Origin: Halothiobacillaceae bacterium
GTDB lineage: Bacteria; Pseudomonadota; Gammaproteobacteria; Halothiobacillales; Halothiobacillaceae
Direction: 5' to 3'
Assembly: GCA_011380105.1 (NCBI GenBank)
Contig: DRZW01000037.1
Span: forward strand, 1-5,140
Length of the DNA stretch: 5,140 bases
Each line of letters starts with the position of its first letter. Position 1 is the first letter of the stretch. Position numbers and translations under genes: made by a program. Below the pieces are notes generated by a model. The model worked only from the letters and a program-made list of their open reading frames with translations. It did not search any database and was not told where the DNA came from. This document shows, piece by piece, positions 1-5,140 of this stretch.

Positions 1-1455
1 ACACTGGGGCTACCTAACAACAGTGTGCGTATTCTTTCCGGCTGCGGGATTGCCGCCTCCATCGCGGCGGCCTTCAATACTCCGCTGGCAGGGGTGATTT
101 TTGCCATGGAGGTTATTGTTAAACAATACACCCTCGCCAGTTTCTTGCCGGTGATTATCGCCGCATCCATCGGGGCATTAGTGACCACCACGGTGTTCGG
201 CCCGGAACCGGCGTTTAACATCCAAATTGAACACGCCCTAACCTGGGGCGATGTACCTGTCCTGATCGTCCTAGGTTTGTTTATCGGCGCCATGGCCGCC
301 GGTTACATACAGATGGTTGAGTCCACTATCACCCGCACCTGGAGCTGGCCGGTCTGGGCCCGCTTTACCGCCGCAGGCATCGCCACCGGTCTGCTTGGTA
401 TTTGGATTCCGGAAGTAATGGGAATTGGTTATGACACCACAGAGCTCATTGCCGGTGCCCAAATCGCACTGATGGGGTTGGTGATGATTGCCATTGCCAA
501 GTGGATACTGGCCGGCATCACTGTCGGCCTGGGTCTGCCGGTAGGCACCATCGCTCCAGTATTGATGATCGGTTCGGCCATCGGCGGTATCGCTGGAGCT
601 TTGATGTACCACTTTCAGCAGATTCCGGTCGCCGATGTGGCTTTTTATGTGGTGCTAGGCATGGGGGCGATGATGGGGGCAACCCTGCAAGCCCCGCTGG
701 CGGCGCTAACCGCTGTGCTCGAATTAACCAGCGATACGGCCGCGATTATGCCGGCGATGTTTATTATCGTGATTGCCGGTCTAGCCAGTCGAATGCTGTT
801 TGGCAAAGCAGGTTTGTATGACGCCATGCTCCGCGCCAATGATCAGCAAATGCAAGGCCCGTCGCTGTGGTTTAATGGCGATAACATCGGGGTTTCGAGT
901 GTCATCAACCGCCAGATAGGCCGACTGAAGCATCCTTGCAACTTACAGTCGTTACAGAACACGCTTGAGGAAAAACCGACCTGGCTAGTGCTCGAGGATG
1001 AGGAGAAAAACACCCTCGGGGTTATCCGCAGCAATCCAGCCCGAGCCGCACTTGAGCACGCCTATACCGAGGCATTTAATCAAGCCTATGCAAAACTTCA
1101 AGCGCAGCAAGAAAAACTACGGGCGCACCTTTCCAGCACCCCGAATACCGATGAAGAAATGGCCGAGAGCACAGAGAACAGCCCGCGCGGGGATCTGATT
1201 CCCGCCATTGACACCGAAGCACTCGCCGCGGAGGTCATGCAAACTACCGAGATTGACCTCACCCAAACCAATGCCTTTTACCGGGCGGCTGATGTTGAGG
1301 TTGGCTACACCTTGACTCAAGCTCAGCAGGTAATGCGCACCTTAGATGTTGAGGTTTTGGTCGCGCGGCGGCAGACCCGAGCCCAAAGTGCACGGCCATT
1401 GGGAGTGTTAACCGTGCCAATGATTGAACAAGCCATCAGCGAACGCGAACCTTAA
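1..1455 (+). CDS. CLC-family chloride channel/exchanger, C-terminal part (5' end outside window)
   Basis: This is an inner-membrane CLC protein moving chloride or another anion, either as a channel or in exchange for protons. The frame is open from base 1, so the gene starts upstream; 484 residues are visible. Landmarks that align with E. coli ClcA are the FNTPLAGVIFAME helix (73-111), a PVGTIAP variant of the GGIFAP anion-binding motif (538-558), the GMGAMMGATLQAPL helix (658-699) and the central-site tyrosine in GLYDAML (Tyr codon 817-819). The upstream GSGIP and GREGP motifs with the gating glutamate are outside the window. A soluble tail of about 210 residues follows the last helix. It resembles two weak CBS domains (about 889-1060 and 1250-1440) separated by an Ala/Gln/Glu-rich, partly helical linker. 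The position equivalent to the ClcA internal proton glutamate (E203) is Val, so exchanger versus channel is open. The family call is firm; the CBS assignment is an inference. Confidence 0.93.
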   Translation, partial: TLGLPNNSVRILSGCGIAASIAAAFNTPLAGVIFAMEVIVKQYTLASFLPVIIAASIGALVTTTVFGPEPAFNIQIEHALTWGDVPVLIVLGLFIGAMAAGYIQMVESTITRTWSWPVWARFTAAGIATGLLGIWIPEVMGIGYDTTELIAGAQIALMGLVMIAIAKWILAGITVGLGLPVGTIAPVLMIGSAIGGIAGALMYHFQQIPVADVAFYVVLGMGAMMGATLQAPLAALTAVLELTSDTAAIMPAMFIIVIAGLASRMLFGKAGLYDAMLRANDQQMQGPSLWFNGDNIGVSSVINRQIGRLKHPCNLQSLQNTLEEKPTWLVLEDEEKNTLGVIRSNPARAALEHAYTEAFNQAYAKLQAQQEKLRAHLSSTPNTDEEMAESTENSPRGDLIPAIDTEALAAEVMQTTEIDLTQTNAFYRAADVEVGYTLTQAQQVMRTLDVEVLVARRQTRAQSARPLGVLTVPMIEQAISEREP

Positions 1456-1516
1456 ACGGGTATCACCAACATCGCGCCCATGTATCTGGTGCGCAATATC
1501 ATTTACCCTACGCGGC

Positions 1517-1560
1517 ATTGCAAGTGGGAACCAAATAAAGTCCACTTTGGTCTTTGCAAT
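1517..1560. repeat. nested inverted repeat in the clc / tlpA-like spacer
   Basis: Outer arms ATTGCAA (1517-1523) and TTGCAAT (1554-1560) are perfect complements. Inside them two mutually exclusive inner pairings are possible: ACCAAA (1530-1535) with TTTGGT (1546-1551), or AAGTGG (1522-1527) with CCACTT (1542-1547). No T-run follows, so it is not a standard intrinsic terminator. It could be an operator, an mRNA hairpin at the end of the clc transcript, or chance in AT-rich DNA. The rest of the 136-base spacer shows no convincing promoter. Confidence 0.4.
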
Positions 1561-1591
1561 AAATCAAATAAAACAACAGGCACCGACAGTC

Positions 1592-2118
1592 ATGAATTAC
1601 GAGCAAACATCACGATTACATCGTCCCGAGCGGCGGCAATTTTTACTGACAGGATTGGGTCTAGCTGCCGCCGCTTCGCTTTCCGGCTGCTTTGACGATG
1701 ACAAAATTGACCTAGCCGACCAAAAGCTCATCACCTTAGATGGCGAAACGGTTCATCTTAATGTACTCAAAGGCCAACCGGCAGCCATTGCTTTTTGGGC
1801 CACCACCTGCCCCGGCTGCATCGATGAAATACCGCATATTGTCGCTCTGCATGAGAAATTCACTCCCCGCGGTGCTAATATTGTAGGCATTAGCATGGAT
1901 TTGACCCCATCGAGCAGGTGCGAAATTTGGTCGAAGCACGGGCTATTCCCTACACCATCTGGAGCGACCAGCAGGGTGAAGCGTCTAAAGCCTTTGGCGG
2001 GGTAAGGCTCACCCCCACCTTCTTCGTACTTGATGCCAATGCCCGCATTCGTTATCAGCACATCGGCGAGTTTGATACCGAGCGCGTTGATCGGTTGCTC
2101 GAACGGCTTACGAGCTAA
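1592..2118 (+). pseudogene. TlpA/thioredoxin-like thiol-disulfide lipoprotein, frameshifted
   Basis: This is a thioredoxin-fold protein of the TlpA/ResA type, expected to reduce or exchange disulfides outside the cytoplasm. The chosen ATG at 1592 places a weak ACAGG ribosome site (1576-1580) 11 bases upstream and gives a clean signal: twin-arginine motif RRQFLL (residues 14-19), a hydrophobic stretch, then lipobox LSGC with Cys33 as the probable lipid anchor. The active site is CPGC in WATTCPGC (Cys73 and Cys76). The 5' frame runs to about 1900. It then loses register and stops at 2003-2005 as a 137-residue product. The rest of the fold continues in another frame from 1903 (DPIEQV...) with the cis-proline region LTPTFFVLD and ends at TAA 2116-2118. 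Restoring one base would give about 175 residues, normal for the family. It is therefore a recent pseudogene or an assembly/sequencing error. The reductant partner and substrate cannot be told from the sequence. Confidence 0.85.
1901..1908 (+). other. probable single-base deletion (frameshift site) in the tlpA-like gene
   Basis: Up to GAT at 1898-1900 the thioredoxin frame is intact. From GAC at 1903 the homologous continuation is read in the other frame, leaving only two bases (TT, 1901-1902) where a codon is expected. Loss of a T from the run at 1900-1902 would restore MDFDPIEQV. Loss of a C from 1905-1908 would restore MDLTPIEQV. Aromatic-Asp-Pro is, as I recall it, the commoner pattern here in TlpA-like proteins, which mildly favours the T run. 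Confidence 0.75.
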
Positions 2119-2121
2119 AGG

Positions 2122-2156
2122 TTTCGGCCACCCATCTGCGGGCCGGGGTGTTTTTT
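2122..2156 (+). terminator. probable intrinsic terminator after the tlpA-like gene
   Basis: CGGCC (2125-2129) pairs with GGCCG (2141-2145) across an 11-base loop. The stem can be extended by three wobble U-G pairs (2122-2124 with 2146-2148), and a run of six T (2151-2156) follows. An alternative stem CACCC (2129-2133) / GGGTG (2146-2150) abuts the T-run directly. It lies just after the tlpA-like stop and before map, so it would separate the two transcripts. The stem is short, which limits confidence. Confidence 0.5.
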
Positions 2157-2182
2157 GGTTACACTGTTCACGGTGTCTAACC
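2157..2182 (+). other. stem-loop in the map leader region
   Basis: GGTTACACTG (2157-2166) can pair with CGGTGT-CT-AACC (2171-2182): ten base pairs including one G-U wobble, with a two-base bulge and a TTCA tetraloop. It sits immediately after the T-run of the probable terminator and 22 bases before the map ATG. It could be a leader hairpin of the map-glnD mRNA if transcription starts upstream, an operator, or part of a compound terminator. Function is not shown by the sequence. Confidence 0.4.
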
Positions 2183-2204
2183 GAGTGCCCATTGGCGAGC
2201 AATC

Positions 2205-2981
2205 ATGACTATTTCCATCAAAACCCCCGAAGAAATCGAGAAACTGCGAATAGCAAGCCAGCTGGCCGCCGAGGTGCTGCAGTTACTCAAGCCGTATGTC
2301 AAACCCGGCATCACCACCGGTGAGCTCAATGAAATTGCCCACCAGCACATCACGCAAGTACAAGGTGGGGTGCCGGCCACCTTGGGCTATCATGGCTTTC
2401 CTGCCTCCATCTGTACTTCAGTTAACCACCAGGTTTGTCATGGCATTCCCGGTGACAAAAAGCTGCGCGATGGCGATATCATGAACATCGACGTCACTGT
2501 GATCAAAGACGGCTGGCATGGTGATACCTCCGCGATGTTTGTTGCCGGTACGCCTTCGATTCGCGCCAAACGCCTTATTGATGTCGCCTACGAGGCGATG
2601 ATGCGCGGCATTAACGTCGTCCGCCCCGGCGCGAAGCTCTATGACATCGGCTTGGCGATTCAAGATTATGCCGAGGCTGAAGGGTTCTCCGTGGTACGGG
2701 AATATTGCGGCCATGGCATTGGTTTGGCCTTTCACGAGTCACCCCAGATCTTGCATTACGCCAGTGACACCCCCGCGGCGCAAACAGAGCTTAAACCGGG
2801 CATGACCTTTACTATCGAGCCGATGATCAATGCCGGCAAGCGCCACACCCGCCTGCTGAAAGATGGCTGGACGGTGGTCACCAAAGACCGCTCTTTGTCT
2901 GCCCAGTGGGAGCACACAGTGGCGGTGACCGAATCGGGCGTGGATATTCTCAGCCTGCCTCGGGAAACACCGACTCGATGA
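2205..2981 (+). CDS. map: type I methionine aminopeptidase
   Basis: This cytoplasmic metalloenzyme removes the initiator methionine from new proteins when the second residue is small, after deformylation. The protein is 258 residues, close to the E. coli enzyme (264), and collinear with it from the N-terminal TPEEIEKLR onward, so the ATG at 2205 is well supported although the ribosome site (GGCGAG, 2194-2199) is weak. All five dinuclear-metal ligands are present: Asp96 and Asp107 (in NIDVTVIKDGWHGDT), His170 (in CGHGIG), Glu205 (in TIEPMI) and Glu236 (in WEHT). The substrate-binding histidines His79 (VCHGIP) and His177 (AFHESPQ) are also present. There is no N-terminal zinc-finger or SH3-binding extension, as usual for bacterial type I enzymes. 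Its stop codon overlaps the glnD start (ATGA), implying co-transcription and translational coupling. The product is expected to be essential or nearly so. Confidence 0.98.
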   Translation: MTISIKTPEEIEKLRIASQLAAEVLQLLKPYVKPGITTGELNEIAHQHITQVQGGVPATLGYHGFPASICTSVNHQVCHGIPGDKKLRDGDIMNIDVTVIKDGWHGDTSAMFVAGTPSIRAKRLIDVAYEAMMRGINVVRPGAKLYDIGLAIQDYAEAEGFSVVREYCGHGIGLAFHESPQILHYASDTPAAQTELKPGMTFTIEPMINAGKRHTRLLKDGWTVVTKDRSLSAQWEHTVAVTESGVDILSLPRETPTR

Positions 2982-5140
2982 ATTCAGCCGATCTGTTTAC
3001 AGCCCACAGCCCCAATGACCCAGAACGCCCTCTGGCCCGGCAGCTAGAACACCTCAATGAGCATTGGGCAGCGGTGATTGACTCCCCCGAGGATGCTCGC
3101 GACTTTATCACTGAAATCACAGCTCGGGTTGATGCCACCTTACGCCAGCTCTGGCGCAAATCTATCAGCGATGAACATTGCACTCTGCTGGCAGTCGGGG
3201 GGTATGGCCGAGGGGAGATGTTTATCTATTCAGACATCGACATTATGGTGCTCATCCCCGACCACCACCATGATGAACAGGTACAAAACTTCCTTTACAC
3301 CCTCTGGGATACCGGCTTATCAATCGGCTATGCGGTACGCAGCATTCCTGAAACGTTGCAAGCCGCTGAGGACCCCACCGTTTACACCGCCCTGCTGGAA
3401 ACGCGGGTGATCGCAGGCGATATGGCGTTGGCCGCAGACCTTGATGCGGCTATTCGTGATGACAGCCGCTTCTCCCCGCAATGGTTTTATCAAGCAAAGC
3501 TGCATGAACAAAATGAGCGCTATCATAAACATGAAAATGTTGGCGCCAAGATTGAGCCGCAAATCAAAGACAGCCCCGGCGGCTTGCGTGATATCCACAC
3601 CATGCGCTGGCTGGCCAACCGCCTAACCGGTGCGACGACGTTGGCAGAGATGCACCGCAATGGTTTATTGCGTGATTCTGAGTTCCAGAGCCTGCATGAG
3701 GCAGAATCACTGCTGTTTCGGCTACGCATCGGCCTTCACGGTCTTGCAAGGCGGGCAGAAGAGCGCCTGCTGCTGACCCATCAAAAACGCCTGGCTGCCG
3801 CCTTTGGTTTTGAAGGCACCCAGGAGGGCAACCTGGCCGTCGAGCGCTTTATGCAGCAATATTTTCGTGCCGCAATCGAGGTCGAACGGCTCAATCGCCT
3901 GCTACTTCAACATCTGCGCGAACGGTTATACCCAGCCGATTTCAAACAGGTAACCCGACTTACGCACCGATTTATCAAACGCGGCCAGTTGATTGAAACG
4001 GTGGATGCGCAGGTATTCATGCGCTCGCCCACCGCGATTTTGGAATTATTCTGTCTAATTGCTCAGACCGATGATGTCACCGGGATGACCGCCGCCACCG
4101 CACGCCAACTGCGCGCTAACCTGTCTGTTATCGACGATGGCTTTCGCAGCAATCCGCAGGCTAAACGGCTATTTATCAACCTGCTAAAATCCGAGCGTGG
4201 CGTCTATCTGGCGTTGCGCAATATGAATTTAACCGGTGTGCTGGCGGCATACATTCCCAGCTTCCGCCCGATTGTCGGGTTGATGCAGTTCGATTTATTT
4301 CACGCCTACACCGTCGATGCTCACACCCTGATGGTGATACGCAATTTAAGCCAGTTTTTCCTGCCGGAACATGCCGATGATCATCCACTGACAACCAAGA
4401 TCATCAAGCGCATCAAGGCCCCACACGCGTTGTACATTGCTGGATTATTTCATGATATCGCCAAGGGTCGCAGCGGAGATCATGCCACCCTCGGTGCCGC
4501 CGACGCCCGGCAATTTGCGGCAGAGCATGGATTACCCCGCGAGGAGGTCGACCTGATCGGCTGGCTGGTTGAAGAACACCTAACCCTCTCATTCACCGCC
4601 CAGCGACGCGATATTGACGACCCGGAGGTCATTAGCCGGTTTGCCCAAACCGTAGGCACACCAGAACGACTCGATTATCTTTATTTGCTTACCATCGCCG
4701 ATATCCGCGCTACCAACCCCCAGCTATGGAATTCATGGCGGCATTCGCTGTTAAAACGGCTGTTTACACTAACCCACCAGCACTTCTCGGAAGGGGCGCG
4801 TTCCAGCGCCCAGATTGTGCGTGAAACCCGGGACGATGCCAGCAGCCGGGGGCGGGATAACGGCATGCACAGCGATAAACTGGCCGCTTGGCTCTCCAGC
4901 CTGCCCGAAGAATATTTTCTACGCAATGAAATTGAAAACATTCTGCGCCACGCTCATGTCGCCATCGATGCCCAGATTCCCAAGCTCAGCATCAGCCGCC
5001 ATCCGTCTCATCAAGCCACCCAGATCATCATCTTGGCGCAGAACCACCCGGTCTTATTTGCTCATGTGGTAGCGGGCATCGACCGGGAAGGGCTGGTTGT
5101 GCAATCAGCCAATATTACCGTCATCCCACGGCCACTATTA
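2978..5140 (+). CDS. glnD: bifunctional [protein-PII] uridylyltransferase/uridylyl-removing enzyme, 3' end outside window
   Basis: GlnD senses glutamine. When glutamine is low it uridylylates the PII proteins (GlnB/GlnK) with UTP; when glutamine is high it removes UMP. This controls glutamine synthetase through GlnE and NtrB/NtrC. The frame is open to the right edge with 721 residues visible; the family has about 850-900. Domains in order: nucleotidyltransferase with GGYGRGE (residues 74-80) and catalytic SDID (Asp86, Asp88); a helical central region including KIEPQIKDSPGGLRD; an HD hydrolase domain with HAYTVDAHT (His442, His449), FHDIAKG (His492, Asp493), His502 in GDH, and EEH (His534); then the start of the first ACT glutamine-binding domain (from about residue 680). 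The end of ACT1 and all of ACT2 lie outside. The ATG at 2978 overlaps the map stop by 4 bases. Relative to E. coli the N-terminus is about 19 residues shorter, judged from the nucleotidyltransferase motif. No catalytic residue appears lost. Confidence 0.97.
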   Translation, partial: MNSADLFTAHSPNDPERPLARQLEHLNEHWAAVIDSPEDARDFITEITARVDATLRQLWRKSISDEHCTLLAVGGYGRGEMFIYSDIDIMVLIPDHHHDEQVQNFLYTLWDTGLSIGYAVRSIPETLQAAEDPTVYTALLETRVIAGDMALAADLDAAIRDDSRFSPQWFYQAKLHEQNERYHKHENVGAKIEPQIKDSPGGLRDIHTMRWLANRLTGATTLAEMHRNGLLRDSEFQSLHEAESLLFRLRIGLHGLARRAEERLLLTHQKRLAAAFGFEGTQEGNLAVERFMQQYFRAAIEVERLNRLLLQHLRERLYPADFKQVTRLTHRFIKRGQLIETVDAQVFMRSPTAILELFCLIAQTDDVTGMTAATARQLRANLSVIDDGFRSNPQAKRLFINLLKSERGVYLALRNMNLTGVLAAYIPSFRPIVGLMQFDLFHAYTVDAHTLMVIRNLSQFFLPEHADDHPLTTKIIKRIKAPHALYIAGLFHDIAKGRSGDHATLGAADARQFAAEHGLPREEVDLIGWLVEEHLTLSFTAQRRDIDDPEVISRFAQTVGTPERLDYLYLLTIADIRATNPQLWNSWRHSLLKRLFTLTHQHFSEGARSSAQIVRETRDDASSRGRDNGMHSDKLAAWLSSLPEEYFLRNEIENILRHAHVAIDAQIPKLSISRHPSHQATQIIILAQNHPVLFAHVVAGIDREGLVVQSANITVIPRPLL

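Noticed and set aside
25..1455. GTG at 25 as the start of the CLC gene
   Set aside because: The frame is open from base 1 and the family needs helices A-F and the GREGP motif upstream, so 25 is only the first possible start codon after the window edge.
1546..1574. Promoter candidate TTGGTC / TAAAAC before the tlpA-like gene
   Set aside because: The -35 matches poorly, and the -10 would sit directly against the ribosome-binding site, leaving almost no leader.
1895..1910. Programmed -1 frameshifting in the tlpA-like gene
   Set aside because: The junction lacks an X-XXY-YYZ slippery heptamer in the right register and I saw no clear downstream pseudoknot. A single-base loss is simpler.
1424..2005. 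Longer start (ATG 1424) for the tlpA-like gene
   Set aside because: It would overlap the CLC gene by 32 bases and add 56 residues that do not look like a signal. The ATG at 1592 gives a proper Tat/lipoprotein signal.
1753..2202. 149-codon open frame on the minus strand opposite the tlpA-like gene
   Set aside because: It is antisense to a recognisable thioredoxin fold, shows no family motif itself and runs through the probable terminator; it is a shadow.
4681..4941. Minus-strand and alternative-frame open frames within glnD and map
   Set aside because: They lie inside strongly conserved coding sequence, have arginine/serine-rich shadow compositions and no ribosome sites or known motifs.
1..5140. 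CRISPR arrays, tRNA/rRNA genes, insertion sequences, defence or phage genes
   Set aside because: No regularly spaced repeats, RNA gene signatures, transposase motifs or terminal repeats were seen; nearly all the sequence is accounted for by four housekeeping-type genes.

Overview
The window looks like an ordinary stretch of a gammaproteobacterial chromosome. The evidence is the adjacent, co-directional map and glnD pair, GlnD with the enterobacterial/pseudomonad type of domain order, a moderately GC-rich composition and compact spacing. The exact genus cannot be read from the sequence. All four genes are on the + strand, and both window edges cut through a gene.

Layout: (1) Positions 1-1455 hold the C-terminal two thirds of a CLC-family chloride channel or Cl-/H+ exchanger. 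Its 5' part, including the gating-glutamate motif, lies outside the window. It ends in a long cytoplasmic tail that looks like a degenerate CBS pair split by a charged linker. (2) Positions 1456-1591 are a spacer of 136 bases with a nested inverted repeat. (3) Positions 1592-2118 encode a TlpA/thioredoxin-like thiol-disulfide protein with a combined twin-arginine and lipobox signal and a CPGC active site. Its reading frame is broken by a one-base shift near 1901-1908, so it is either a pseudogene or carries a sequencing error. (4) Positions 2119-2204 hold a probable intrinsic terminator and a separate hairpin in front of map. (5) Positions 2205-2981 are map, a complete type I methionine aminopeptidase with all five metal ligands. 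(6) Position 2978 to the right edge is glnD, the bifunctional PII uridylyltransferase/uridylyl-removing enzyme. It overlaps map by 4 bases and is cut inside its first ACT domain.

Working together: map and glnD look like one translationally coupled unit, combining essential N-terminal methionine removal with the sensor of the nitrogen-status cascade. The CLC gene and the TlpA-like gene appear to be separate neighbours with no evident functional link. I did not find a novel multi-gene system. The points most worth a second look are the frameshift, the CLC residues that depart from the canonical exchanger pattern, and the small stem-loops in the two spacers.
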